Assembly: GCA_017557625.1 (NCBI GenBank)
Contig: JAFYYG010000057.1
Coordinates: forward strand, 1 to 57,632
DNA from: Muribaculaceae bacterium
Lineage (GTDB): Bacteria; Bacteroidota; Bacteroidia; Bacteroidales; Muribaculaceae
Length of the DNA stretch: 57,632 nucleotides
Direction: 5' to 3'
Shown: one piece after another, positions 43,006 to 51,656 of the stretch
Layout of the letters: every line of letters begins with the position of its first letter
Position numbering within the stretch: the first letter of the stretch is position 1
The notes under the pieces: generated by a model
Told to the model about the DNA's origin: nothing
Seen by the model: the letters and a program-made list of their open reading frames with translations, nothing else
Database searches by the model: none
Program-made: the position numbers and the translations under genes

Positions 43006-44214
43006 ATGGCAAACAGCAAAATCACGCAACATACAGTTAACGAGGATGATAAACGGTTCTTCTCTCAACAGGAGCAGGAAGAAATCGTTAAGCATCATAA
43101 TGTGGAGACTCCAAATATTGACCATCCCGAGAATGATGAGCAATATACTGGTCTGCAGGTGAATGCGGGCATTGAGCAGATGCCTATTGTCAACCCATAT
43201 ATGAAGCGCCGCAAGCGCAAGCCACAGCTCACCGTCAACGACTATGTTGAGGGAATCCTAAAAGGCAACACCACCGTGCTCGGGCAGGCAGTGACACTGG
43301 TCGAGAGCCTGAATCACGACCATCAGGTGATAGCGCAGGAGGTTATCGAGAAATGTCTGCCACACACAGGGCAGTCGCGCCGCATAGGCATCACCGGCGT
43401 GCCGGGTGCGGGAAAGAGCACCTCAATCGATGTGTTCGGACTTCATGTGTTGCAAGATGAGAACGCAAAACTTACAGTGCTCGCCATTGACCCAAGTAGT
43501 GAGCGTAGCAACGGCTCTATCCTCGGCGACAAAACAAGGATGGAGAAACTCTCGGTGCATCCGCGAGCCTTTATCCGCCCTTCCCCCTCGGCAGGGTCAT
43601 TAGGCGGCGTGGCACGCAAGACGCGCGAGACCATAGTGCTGTGTGAGGCGGCAGGCTACAACAATATCTTTGTCGAGACTGTTGGCGTGGGACAGAGTGA
43701 GACCGCCGTGCACTCTATGGTCGACTTCTTCCTGCTTATCCAGCTTGCGGGCACGGGCGACGAACTGCAAGGCATCAAGCGTGGCATCATGGAGATGGCC
43801 GACGGTATTGTCATCAACAAGGCCGACGGTGACAACATAGAGCGCGCCAACCTTGCCGCAGCTCAGTTCCGCAACGCACTGCATCTGTTTCCTTTGCCAC
43901 CAAGCAAGTGGACTCCTGAAGTACTCTGCTACTCAGGTTACTACGAAACAGGCATCGCCGAAGTGTGGGACATGATTGACCGATACTTCGACCATGTGAG
44001 AAAGAACGGCTACTTCGCCCGCAAGCGCAGCCAGCAAGAGAAATACTGGATGTATGAGACCATCAACGAGCAGCTGAAGTCGCGTTTCTACAACGACCCT
44101 GAAGTAGAGCGCCTGCTCCAGCTCAAGCAAGACATGGTCCTAGCCAACCAGCAATCATCCTTCGTCGCCGCAACCGATGTGCTGAATTTCTACTACGACA
44201 AACTTACAAAATAG
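43006..44214 (+). CDS. meaB: MeaB-type GTPase, methylmalonyl-CoA mutase chaperone
   Basis: 402 residues. The G-domain begins at about 125 with the P-loop GITGVPGAGKST (about 126-137). Further motifs are LAIDPSSERSNGSILGDKTRM, the base-recognition VINKADGDN and VETVGVGQSE. The N-terminal 80 residues are a family-typical helical region. The C-terminal helices serve in dimerisation. It loads and protects adenosylcobalamin in methylmalonyl-CoA mutase (succinate-propionate path). The mutase genes are not in view; the adenosyltransferase is at 20404. Confidence 0.95.
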   Translation: MANSKITQHTVNEDDKRFFSQQEQEEIVKHHNVETPNIDHPENDEQYTGLQVNAGIEQMPIVNPYMKRRKRKPQLTVNDYVEGILKGNTTVLGQAVTLVESLNHDHQVIAQEVIEKCLPHTGQSRRIGITGVPGAGKSTSIDVFGLHVLQDENAKLTVLAIDPSSERSNGSILGDKTRMEKLSVHPRAFIRPSPSAGSLGGVARKTRETIVLCEAAGYNNIFVETVGVGQSETAVHSMVDFFLLIQLAGTGDELQGIKRGIMEMADGIVINKADGDNIERANLAAAQFRNALHLFPLPPSKWTPEVLCYSGYYETGIAEVWDMIDRYFDHVRKNGYFARKRSQQEKYWMYETINEQLKSRFYNDPEVERLLQLKQDMVLANQQSSFVAATDVLNFYYDKLTK

Positions 44215-44268
44215 TTCTTAGCTCTTTTATTCCTTTAATTGATTTGAATCATTTAACTCCTTTACAAT

Positions 44269-44775
44269 ATGAAAAATACATTATTCCTCTTTTTAGCAAT
44301 TGTGACGTTGATGCTCTCGTCTTGTTCGGTGAACTTTCAAGGCGTGACAGCAAACTATGTGCGCATGAACAATTATTATGTGAGCAATCAGTTTAAAAAC
44401 GGGACTCACAAACTCGTGATTCACAACCAGCAAGAATTCGAGAGCGTGTTTGGTGGTGCAGCGGTAATGGGACGCAACGGACAGCCCACCAATATTGACT
44501 TCCGCCACCAGTTCGTGATTGCCGTGATACTGCCTGAGACCGATCGACAGACATCCATCGAGACTGTAATGCTCAAACGTCTGGGCGACCGACTCTATTA
44601 CTCCTACATCGTTGAGGAAGGACACAGGACAAGCTACACCATGCGGCCATTCACCGCTGTTATTGTTGACCGCAACGAGCCCAGCGACGTGGTGTTCCAG
44701 CGCGTCACCCGCCAAGACCTCGAAAACGCCGGCATCCAATACAACGGCCCCAGCATAGTAAGACCACCGTTGTAA
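44269..44775 (+). CDS. Lipoprotein of unknown function
   Basis: 168 residues. The lipoprotein signal ends at the lipobox LSSC (MKNTLFLFLAIVTLMLSSCS). The remainder is a mixed alpha/beta domain with HKLVIHNQQEFESVFGGAAV, FRHQFVIAVILPETDRQTSI and RPFTAVIVDRNEPSDVVFQR. It somewhat resembles PrcB-type lipoprotein domains in length and the LIxxQxEFxxVF start, but I would not name it. It is probably attached to a membrane and may be co-transcribed with meaB (54 bp apart). Confidence 0.7.
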   Translation: MKNTLFLFLAIVTLMLSSCSVNFQGVTANYVRMNNYYVSNQFKNGTHKLVIHNQQEFESVFGGAAVMGRNGQPTNIDFRHQFVIAVILPETDRQTSIETVMLKRLGDRLYYSYIVEEGHRTSYTMRPFTAVIVDRNEPSDVVFQRVTRQDLENAGIQYNGPSIVRPPL

Positions 44776-44795
44776 TATTGCAAAGACATAGCAAA

Positions 44796-44969
44796 TGAGG
44801 GTGTGTCAAAATAGAGGAGTCACGCTACACGTAAGAAATATTTCAAATTATTCCAAATCTAACAAATAATTATTTTATTAAAAATCAAAGAATTAATAAT
44901 GTTTGATTTGATGTGATTTGTTTGATTTCTGCGCAAAGCGCACTAAACCAGAATTTTGACACACCCTCA
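44796..44969. mobile_element. MITE-like element with 17-bp perfect terminal inverted repeats
   Basis: TGAGGGTGTGTCAAAAT (44796-44812) is exactly repeated in inverse at 44953-44969. The 174-bp element has an AT-rich core without ORF. Ends of this type occur on Bacteroidetes insertion sequences, so a non-autonomous derivative is likely. I see no target-site duplication. Confidence 0.65.
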
Positions 44970-45004
44970 CTGTTTTTTCACCCGCAGGGCTCACTTAACC
45001 CTTA

Positions 45005-46045
45005 TCACTTAATATTAAATTCCATCGTTACCTTGTCTTTGCTCACATCGAGGGTGACAGGGCAGCCTTCGATAAGCGGGTAGTTCCAACTCTCGTCGTG
45101 ACCAGTTGGGAAGTCGTAGCACACGGGGATGTCGTAGGGTTTCATGTATTCGTCAATGAATTCAAACACCGAGTTGTAGCCGCGCGAGGTGGGACAGCCG
45201 TCAAAGCGGCCCACCACTAAAGCCTTGATTTTATCCATAGCACCGCGCAAAATAATGTGCTGGAACATGCGATCGATGCGTGAATAAGGTTCCTCTACCT
45301 CTTCAATAAAGAGGATGATGTCGCGGCCGTCGATAAACGAGCGGTCGAGGAAATCGAAGGGCGTGTCGGCGATATCGCCATACACACACATATTGCCGCC
45401 AATCAAGATGCCGCTTGCTGTGCCCGGCTTGTTGAACTCGTTGCCAGGTACCTCATACTTAGGCAGTTTGCCCATAAGCATGTCACGCAGGTAGAGACTA
45501 GGCTGATCGGTGCCACCGGTATTTGCAAGGCGTCCGCACATATTGCCGTGAATCGCCATGTTTCCAGCACGCACCTCAGCACTAAGGTAACCAGTGATGT
45601 CGCTGTAGCCCACTATCCACTTGGGATATTTCTTGAGGGTGTCAACTGGCAACAGATTCAGACAGTTGGCCGAGCCGTAGCCGCCACGTGAGCACACTAT
45701 AGCTTTGATGCTCGGGTCACGAAGTGCCCACATAATGTCCTCAACGCGCTGTTCGGGTGTGCCAGCATAAGTATGGTAGTTGGTGCGGGCATAACGGCCT
45801 TCCACTGTTTTGAATCCCCACTCTTGCAGCACGGCTTCGCCCTTGTCGATGATGCTTAGGTCGGTGGGCACACTCGATGGAGAGAGAACAGCGATGGTGT
45901 CGCCTTTCTTCAAGAACTCTGGAGCCTTTGGAGTTTCCTTTTTCTCAAAATGCGGCCTATGCCCACGATGATGCGGCCTGTGCTGCGCCATTCCAGCATT
46001 AACCGCCACACAAAAAATTGCCAAGAATAATAATGCTTTCTTCAT
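45005..46045 (-). CDS. LD-carboxypeptidase (peptidase family S66)
   Basis: 346 residues with a signal peptide (MKKALLFLAIFCVAVNAGMA). After a His-rich linker (HRPHHRGHRPH) the S66 domain shows KKGDTIAVLSPSS, CSRGGYGSANCLNL, IVGYSDITGYL (nucleophile Ser), LFIEEVEEPYSRIDRM (Glu) and FPTGHDESWNYP (His). It cuts the L,D bond that releases terminal D-Ala from murein tetrapeptides. The signal peptide suggests action outside the cytoplasm, unlike Escherichia coli LdcA. It runs convergent to the previous gene, with the MITE-like element between them. Confidence 0.9.
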   Translation of the reverse strand: MKKALLFLAIFCVAVNAGMAQHRPHHRGHRPHFEKKETPKAPEFLKKGDTIAVLSPSSVPTDLSIIDKGEAVLQEWGFKTVEGRYARTNYHTYAGTPEQRVEDIMWALRDPSIKAIVCSRGGYGSANCLNLLPVDTLKKYPKWIVGYSDITGYLSAEVRAGNMAIHGNMCGRLANTGGTDQPSLYLRDMLMGKLPKYEVPGNEFNKPGTASGILIGGNMCVYGDIADTPFDFLDRSFIDGRDIILFIEEVEEPYSRIDRMFQHIILRGAMDKIKALVVGRFDGCPTSRGYNSVFEFIDEYMKPYDIPVCYDFPTGHDESWNYPLIEGCPVTLDVSKDKVTMEFNIK

Positions 46046-46083
46046 ACGAATAATATTTTGAAGTAAACTGAAAGAATTGCCCT

Positions 46084-47397
46084 TTACTTAATCCATTTCA
46101 CAATCTCTTTGAAGGAACGCTTCTTGCCATAGAGCAGGATGCCGGTGCGGTAGATGCGCGCCGAGATCCAGATGCAGCCGATAGCGGTGCCGAAGAGCAG
46201 CACGATACTCAAGATCAACTGCCACCAGGGCACATCGAAGGGTAGTCGTACCATCATCACAACAGGCGAGGTGAACGGGATAATAGAGCACCACACCGCC
46301 ATGGGACCATTGGGGTTACTCATGCATGCGATGCCCGCATATAGGGCAACCATCATAATGAGGATGATAGGCATGGTAAACTGCGAACTGTCGCTCGCCT
46401 GATCGACAGCCGAACCAAAACCGGCAAAGAGTGATGCATAAAGCAAGTAGCCGCCAATGAAGTAGATAATGAAGTTGCCAAGAAGCGAGAACCAGTTGAT
46501 ACTGGTGAAGGCTGCCATCATGCTCGCCGCGGTGTTTTCGGTCTCAGGCACGTTCATGCCCATAGACATGGCATCGGCCGAAGATGATGGGTCAGCGCCC
46601 ACTCCCACGAAGCCTAGTACGCCCATGGCCATACCCATGAGCACTACCCAAATGGCAAACTGTGTGAGTCCTACTAGCCCCACGCCAATAATTTTTCCCA
46701 TCATCAGTTCCATGGGTTTGCAGCTGCTCACTATAACCTCGACTATGCGGTTGGTCTTTTCCTCTACTACGCTGTTCATTATCATTGCGCCGTAGGAGAG
46801 GACAAAAGTATAGGTCAAAAAGGCCAGCACCATGCCAATAATGGCAGCGATTGTGGCGCTCTGCTCTTGTTCCTCGCCTTTCTCGTTCCATTTCTTGGAC
46901 TTGATGACCGCATTAACTTGTGACTGCGCTATCTTATCGGCTAATTCAGGGCCACCGAGTGAGGCAATCTTTGCATTTCTCAGAGTGTCGTTGAGGCATT
47001 TGTTCAGGTACATGACAGTGCTTTCGTCAAGTGTCTTCTCGCTGAAGAGGTCCACCTGCTGACGCTCAAGCACATCTTCGGGAATCACCATTATAGCATC
47101 AACCCTTCCCGACGCTTTTTTATAGATGTCGTAGGTCTTATCCATTGAGTCTCCCGACATTAGCTCAAAGCGGTATTTCCCGTTGTCCTTGAACGCACCG
47201 CCATAGTTTCCGCTCTTGTCAATAACCGTGATATGCATCTCCGATGAGTCGGTCTTGTCGTTGATGTATTTCAGCAAAATTGGCACAAACAATAGCAAAA
47301 TCAATAAGAACGGAATCAATATAGTCATGATAATGAACGATTTTTTGCCCACTATCGTCATGTATTCATGCTGGATTATTAATTTCAGTTTATTCAT
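46084..47397 (-). CDS. ABC-2 type transporter permease (NatB-like)
   Basis: 437 residues. One N-terminal transmembrane segment (SFIIMTILIPFLLILLLFV) is followed by an extracytoplasmic domain of about 150 residues (MHITVIDKSGNYGGAFKDNG). A C-terminal set of about five membrane helices follows (IAAIIGMVLAFLTYTFVL, IIYFIGGYLLYASLFAGFGS, LILSIVLLFGTAIGCIWISA). EEKTNRIVEVIVSSCKPMEL is the typical cytoplasmic loop of the family. It pairs with the ATPase encoded just upstream on the same strand. The family exports sodium, drugs or other substrates; which one is not shown. Confidence 0.88.
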   Translation of the reverse strand: MNKLKLIIQHEYMTIVGKKSFIIMTILIPFLLILLLFVPILLKYINDKTDSSEMHITVIDKSGNYGGAFKDNGKYRFELMSGDSMDKTYDIYKKASGRVDAIMVIPEDVLERQQVDLFSEKTLDESTVMYLNKCLNDTLRNAKIASLGGPELADKIAQSQVNAVIKSKKWNEKGEEQEQSATIAAIIGMVLAFLTYTFVLSYGAMIMNSVVEEKTNRIVEVIVSSCKPMELMMGKIIGVGLVGLTQFAIWVVLMGMAMGVLGFVGVGADPSSSADAMSMGMNVPETENTAASMMAAFTSINWFSLLGNFIIYFIGGYLLYASLFAGFGSAVDQASDSSQFTMPIILIMMVALYAGIACMSNPNGPMAVWCSIIPFTSPVVMMVRLPFDVPWWQLILSIVLLFGTAIGCIWISARIYRTGILLYGKKRSFKEIVKWIK

Positions 47398-47439
47398 TAT
47401 ATTTGGCGCCTGTGGCGCAGTTTAGAGTTGTTTATAGTT

Positions 47440-47505
47440 TTAGAGGGGAGAGGGAAGAGGGAAGAGGGAAGTGGGAAGAGGGAAGAGGGAGAAGGGAGAG
47501 AAGGA
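47440..47505 (-). repeat. GGGAAGA purine phrase repeat between the ABC genes
   Basis: The plus strand shows GGGAAGAGGGAAG and near copies for about 60 nt directly behind the ATPase stop codon (a pyrimidine tract in the transcript). It separates two genes that should be co-translated. Confidence 0.7.
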
Positions 47506-48408
47506 TTATGCATTGCCTTGAACTGTCTCGATGAAAATTTCGTGCATGCTTGGCAGTTTCTCGGTGATGCCGGTGAGGGTGTGACGGTCGTTGAGGTGAG
47601 CGATGGCATCGTGCAGAGTGGCACCAGCCTTCAGCTTGATGAGGGTGCCATTAACGTCATCGTTAGGCACCACGTCAAAGAGATCATTTTGAGCCTCCAC
47701 CTTCTCTTCGCCCTCCACGTTCACCACAAAGAGGTTTTTTTTGTGCTGTTGCTTAATATCGGCAACCTTCCCCTCGAGCACCACGCGCGAGTGGTTGATG
47801 AGCGTGATTTGCTCACATATTTCCTCCACGCTCGCCATGTTGTGGGTAGAGAAAAGGATTGTAGAGCCCTCATCACGCAACTGAATGATTTCGCGCTTCA
47901 GCTGCTCGGCGTTCACCGGGTCGAAGCCCGAGAACGGTTCGTCAAAGATTAGCAGTTGGGGCCTGTGTATCACCGTGGTGATGAACTGCACCTTTTGCTG
48001 CATGCCTTTTGAGAGTTCCTCCACCTTGCGGTTGCGCCACTCGGTAAGGTCGAAACGTTCCAACCATTTCTCCATCTCGCTCATAGCAAGAGCCTTAGGC
48101 ATTCCCTTTAGACGTGCTAGATACACTATCTCGTCGCTAACCTTGAGTTTCTTGTAAAGTCCGCGTTCTTCGGGTAGATAGCCAATGTTGGCAATGTCGG
48201 CCTGCACCATTTCGCGGCCGTTGAGCAGCACCATGCCGCTGTCGGCGCGTGTGATGCGGTTGATGATGCGTATGAGCGATGTCTTGCCGGCGCCGTTAGG
48301 CCCCAGCAGTCCATATATGGCACCCTGTGGCACATGAAGGTCCACATGGTCGAGCGCCAAGTGCCCGTCATACTGTTTCACCACACTGTTTACGTCAATA
48401 AAATTCAT
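47506..48408 (-). CDS. ABC transporter ATP-binding protein (NatA-like)
   Basis: 300 residues, cytoplasmic. Walker A GLLGPNGAGKTSLI (about residue 37), Q-loop, signature ELSKGMQQKV (about 133), Walker B LLIFDEPFSGFDPV (about 152) and the switch His in FSTHNMASVEEI are all intact. A C-terminal domain of about 80 residues follows, as in NatA-type ATPases. It energises the permease encoded downstream. A promoter box TACCTTTG lies 150 nt upstream. Confidence 0.93.
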   Translation of the reverse strand: MNFIDVNSVVKQYDGHLALDHVDLHVPQGAIYGLLGPNGAGKTSLIRIINRITRADSGMVLLNGREMVQADIANIGYLPEERGLYKKLKVSDEIVYLARLKGMPKALAMSEMEKWLERFDLTEWRNRKVEELSKGMQQKVQFITTVIHRPQLLIFDEPFSGFDPVNAEQLKREIIQLRDEGSTILFSTHNMASVEEICEQITLINHSRVVLEGKVADIKQQHKKNLFVVNVEGEEKVEAQNDLFDVVPNDDVNGTLIKLKAGATLHDAIAHLNDRHTLTGITEKLPSMHEIFIETVQGNA

Positions 48409-48431
48409 GATAATATGTTAAGTTTACGAGT

Positions 48432-48468
48432 TGACAAGAAAACAAGAGGACAAGAAAACAAGACAAAA
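48432..48468. repeat. ACAAGAGGACAAG phrase repeat, left copy
   Basis: GACAAGAAAACAAGAGGACA and AGAAAACAAGAC lie upstream of the LAB_N gene. An inverted copy lies at 49252-49290 behind that gene. Confidence 0.65.
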
Positions 48469-48558
48469 GACTTCATAATTTCACATCATTAATATCTAAT
48501 CCTCTAATCTCTAATTTCATCACTAATCCTTAAGTTTCAAAAGTAGGGAATTCTGGCA

Positions 48559-48566
48559 CAAAGGTA
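48559..48566 (-). promoter_or_regulatory. -7 box of the ABC transporter operon
   Basis: The minus strand reads TACCTTTG. Confidence 0.5.
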
Positions 48567-48608
48567 ATCAAAAATGCACAAAAAGAGTCGATGCAGCCAT
48601 TTTTTTAG

Positions 48609-48616
48609 TACTTTTG
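48609..48616 (+). promoter_or_regulatory. -7 box of the LAB_N gene
   Basis: TACTTTTG lies only 7 nt before the ATG at 48624, so the mRNA would have almost no leader. Confidence 0.5.
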
Positions 48617-48623
48617 CACACAA

Positions 48624-49247
48624 ATGTTAACATTCACTATGATCATAGGGATGATGTCGCAGCTATGTTATGCTGCGCGGCAGTTGGTACAATGGGTTAT
48701 GACAGAGCGTCTTAAACGTCTGGTGTCGCCCACTGGTTACTGGGCGTTTAGCCTTGCTGGTTGTTGTTTTATGCTGACCTATGGCTGGCTGCGCGAAGAC
48801 ATAGTAATCCTGATCGGACAGATTCTCTCGTTCTATGTATATGTGCTAAACCTGGATTACAAGGGAGCATGGCGACGCATTCCGAGGATTATTCGCATAG
48901 TGCTTTACTTCGTACCCGTCCTCGCTCTGATTTTTACAGCTATCAACGCGCCACAGCTCGTTGACCGCTTCCTCCACAACCCTGAGATTCCATTGTGGCT
49001 GATGATTTACGGCACCAGCGCCCAACTCATTTTCCTTTCACGCTACGCCTACCAGGTTGCATATTCAGTCAAGCGTCACGAGTCGTGCCTGCCTCCTTTG
49101 TTCTGGCTCATCAGCTTGGTAGGCGCTTCCCTTACCCTCATCTACGGCATAATCCGTCTCGACCCCATCCTGATGATTGGTCAAAGCGCCTCGATAGTCA
49201 TCTTCTCTCGTAACCTATATGTGGGATGGCGATACTTGAAGAGATAG
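48624..49247 (+). CDS. Membrane protein with two lipid-A-synthase N-terminal (LAB_N) domains
   Basis: 207 residues with about six transmembrane helices. The protein is an internal duplication. Repeat 1 (about 15-80) has ARQLVQWVMTER, SPTGYWAFSLAG, LTYGWLREDIVILIGQ and SFYVYVLNL. Repeat 2 (about 130-205) has YAYQVAYSVKRHES, LPPLFWLISLVG, LIYGIIRLDPILMIGQ and IVIFSRNLY. This is the LAB_N (PF07578-like) unit found before lipid A disaccharide synthase or alone. It is an inner-membrane protein, possibly in envelope glycolipid handling; the role is not proven. An inverted pair of phrase repeats flanks it. Confidence 0.85.
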   Translation: MLTFTMIIGMMSQLCYAARQLVQWVMTERLKRLVSPTGYWAFSLAGCCFMLTYGWLREDIVILIGQILSFYVYVLNLDYKGAWRRIPRIIRIVLYFVPVLALIFTAINAPQLVDRFLHNPEIPLWLMIYGTSAQLIFLSRYAYQVAYSVKRHESCLPPLFWLISLVGASLTLIYGIIRLDPILMIGQSASIVIFSRNLYVGWRYLKR

Positions 49248-49251
49248 CCGC

Positions 49252-49290
49252 TCTTGTCCTCTTGTTTTCTTGTCCCCTTGTTTTCTTTAT
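49252..49290. repeat. CTTGTCCTCTTGTTTT phrase repeat, right copy
   Basis: CTTGTCCTCTTGTTTTCTTG with further variants begins 5 nt after the LAB_N stop codon and is the inverse of the left copy at 48432-48468. Confidence 0.65.
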
Positions 49291-49348
49291 AAAATACTTT
49301 TTTATGAAATATTTTCCCTTTTCGTTTTCATTATTAAAAAATAATGAT

Positions 49349-49356
49349 TACCTTTG
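49349..49356 (+). promoter_or_regulatory. -7 box of the OB-fold/dockerin protein gene
   Basis: TACCTTTG lies 69 nt before the start codon. No GCAAACGTTTGC site is present upstream. Confidence 0.55.
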
Positions 49357-49425
49357 CCGTGATTATATACTTACGTGAACAAAATAATTAACTATATTTA
49401 TTAACTTCTTAACTTAAAGCTATTT

Positions 49426-51468
49426 ATGAAGAAAATTTTATCTCTCTTATTGGTATGCATGTGTGCTTTTGGCGCATTTGCAGCCGAAAAAACATTCACT
49501 GCTTCGGCCGACTTGCTTGACGGTACTGTAGATGGCTTCACTTTCCTTGCTGAGAAGAACAATGGCGGCAATGCCCCAATCTACCATGAAGGTTATGGTG
49601 AGGTTCGCATTTACGCAAAGGGGTCTTTTACCATTACCAACAATAGTGGTACCAACATTACCAATATTGTTTTCAATCTTTCGGATCAAGGCAAGAAGCG
49701 CCTCGCTCCCATCACTGCTAACGTAGGCGCAGTTGCTACACAGGCTCTTGGAGATGAGACTGTTACCTGGACTGGAGGATCTCAATCAGTGAAATTCACT
49801 GTTGGAGACAAAGCCGATTATGGTTCAGATGGTAATACTAAGGCTGGTCAATTGTGCTTCACCAGTGTTGTCATCACTTATGAGGACGGTGGCACTATCA
49901 CTATTCCTGCTCCTACATTCAATCCTGCAGGTGGCACATTCTACGCTCCCGTGAACGTTACAATTAATGGTGCCACTGGTGCTACTATCTACTACACCAC
50001 CGATGGCAATGACCCAACTACCAGTAGCGCAGTTTACAGCGAGCCTATCAACATCAGCCAAAACACCACTCTGAAGGCTATCGCTGTTACTGAGGAGGCT
50101 ACCAGCGCTGTTGCAAGTGCCACCTACACCTTCGAGTCGGTTACCACAGTAGCTAACATTGCTGCTTACTATGACCTCGGCGTTGGTGCTTTTGCAGCAA
50201 TCTCTAACCCCGTTACCGTTTTCTATGCTAATGGCAACTACGTTTGGGTAAAGGATGCCACAGGTTACCTGTTGATCTACGGCCGCGTTGCTGGCGACAT
50301 GAACTACAAGAACGGTGACATCATTCCTGGCGGATTTGGTGGATACCTGAAAGAGTACAACGGCCTCAAAGAGATGTCTTACAATGGTAGTCAAGATCTC
50401 TTCGGCTTCCAAGCAGCTACTGCTGGCGATGCAGTAAATCCTGAAGTTGTCACCACTGCTGCTGTTGTTGAGAGCAACTTCGGTCACTATGTAACCATTG
50501 AGAACGCTACTCTTACTGATATCAGCGGCAAGAACTTCACCGTTAATGATGCAGCTGGCACTGCTGCTGGCTTTAACCAGTACTCTGGTGTAAGCCTTCC
50601 TACCGATGGTGGCACTTACAACATCACTGGTATTATCAGCATCTTCGTGAAGGATGGCGTTACCACCATGCAGCTACAACCCACTGCATTTGAGAAAGTG
50701 GTTAACCTAGATGACCTTCCCAAGGTTGACAACATCGCTGGCCTGCTCGCTACCGATGCTGAGACCGACGTTATGTTCAACAACCCCGTTACCGCTGTTT
50801 ACCAGAGTGGCAACCAGCTCTACATCAACGACGCCAGCGGCTTCATGCTCGTTTACGGCCACCTCGACAACACCTACAGCAATGGTGACCAGCTCAGCGG
50901 TATCGCCGGCAACTGGAAGCTCTACAATGGAATGACCGAGATGATTCCTATCGTTTCTACATTCGTAGAAGGCACTCCTGGCACTCCAGTAGAGCCCGCT
51001 CTCATCACCGTTGAGGAGATTGACCAAAGCATGATCCACAACTATCTGCGTATCGAGAACTGTACTCTTGACAGCATTGCAGGCAGCAAGGGTCGCAACT
51101 TCACACTCACCGATGAGACTGGCGATATGATTATGCGTCTGAACTTCAACGAGGTAACTATCGGTGAGGACTTCGACTACGAGGCCACTTACAACATCGA
51201 GGGCTTCCTCGCATTCTATGCAAGCGCAAATGGCGAGACTCAGCAACTCCAGCTCTATCCTAACCTCATCGAGAAGGTTGGCGGCACAGTAGTTGTTCCC
51301 GGCGACGTTGACGGTGACGGTTATGTTACTGCTGCCGACGTAACCGCGCTCTACAACTGGATGCTCTCTGGCGACGATTCAGCTCTCGTTAATCCTGATC
51401 AGGATGGCGACGGCAACATCACAGCTGGTGATGTAACTGCAGTTTATAACATCCTTCTTGGTCAATAA
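49426..51468 (+). CDS. Secreted protein with chitobiase-like domain, two OB-fold repeats and C-terminal dockerin
   Basis: 680 residues, signal peptide about 1-20 (MKKILSLLLVCMCAFGAFAA). Residues about 22-155 form a beta-rich unit of unknown type. A chitobiase-like Ig domain (about 162-240: PTFNPAGGTFYAPVNVTI, ATIYYTTDGNDPTTSS) resembles those of the amylase and the 1633-residue protein. Two related OB-fold units follow (about 245-425 and 430-610), with NYVWVKDATGYLLIYGR and NQLYINDASGFMLVYGH as matching parts. The chain ends with a two-repeat dockerin (about 625-680: GDVDGDGYVTAADVT, DGDGNITAGDVT). No catalytic residues are recognised. It is probably a surface binding protein. Confidence 0.8.
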   Translation: MKKILSLLLVCMCAFGAFAAEKTFTASADLLDGTVDGFTFLAEKNNGGNAPIYHEGYGEVRIYAKGSFTITNNSGTNITNIVFNLSDQGKKRLAPITANVGAVATQALGDETVTWTGGSQSVKFTVGDKADYGSDGNTKAGQLCFTSVVITYEDGGTITIPAPTFNPAGGTFYAPVNVTINGATGATIYYTTDGNDPTTSSAVYSEPINISQNTTLKAIAVTEEATSAVASATYTFESVTTVANIAAYYDLGVGAFAAISNPVTVFYANGNYVWVKDATGYLLIYGRVAGDMNYKNGDIIPGGFGGYLKEYNGLKEMSYNGSQDLFGFQAATAGDAVNPEVVTTAAVVESNFGHYVTIENATLTDISGKNFTVNDAAGTAAGFNQYSGVSLPTDGGTYNITGIISIFVKDGVTTMQLQPTAFEKVVNLDDLPKVDNIAGLLATDAETDVMFNNPVTAVYQSGNQLYINDASGFMLVYGHLDNTYSNGDQLSGIAGNWKLYNGMTEMIPIVSTFVEGTPGTPVEPALITVEEIDQSMIHNYLRIENCTLDSIAGSKGRNFTLTDETGDMIMRLNFNEVTIGEDFDYEATYNIEGFLAFYASANGETQQLQLYPNLIEKVGGTVVVPGDVDGDGYVTAADVTALYNWMLSGDDSALVNPDQDGDGNITAGDVTAVYNILLGQ

Positions 51469-51506
51469 ATCCAAATTATAGTCATAACGACTAAAACCTC
51501 TAAAAA

Positions 51507-51541
51507 GAGGCAGGCTTTTCAAGAGCTTGCCTCTTTTTTTT
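51507..51541 (+). terminator. Intrinsic terminator after the OB-fold/dockerin gene
   Basis: GAGGCA-GGCTT pairs with AAGAGCT-TGCCTC, followed by eight T residues. Confidence 0.8.
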
Positions 51542-51573
51542 CATTTTGTCGATAGTTATTCAAAAAAAGTATG

Positions 51574-51581
51574 TAATTTTG
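51574..51581 (+). promoter_or_regulatory. -7 box of the GHL10 gene
   Basis: TAATTTTG lies 75 nt before the start codon. Confidence 0.5.
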
Positions 51582-51656
51582 TAAGTTTTCATGTGAGCCA
51601 TAGCAATTGCCATTGTCTCATCAGTTCGTCAACTTGTTAAATAAAAAATAAAGACT

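Noticed and set aside
44776-45004. Reading the TGAGGGTGTGTCAAAAT inverted repeat as a simple terminator
   Set aside because: The arms are 140 nt apart and no T-run follows at a suitable distance, so a mobile-element end is more likely.
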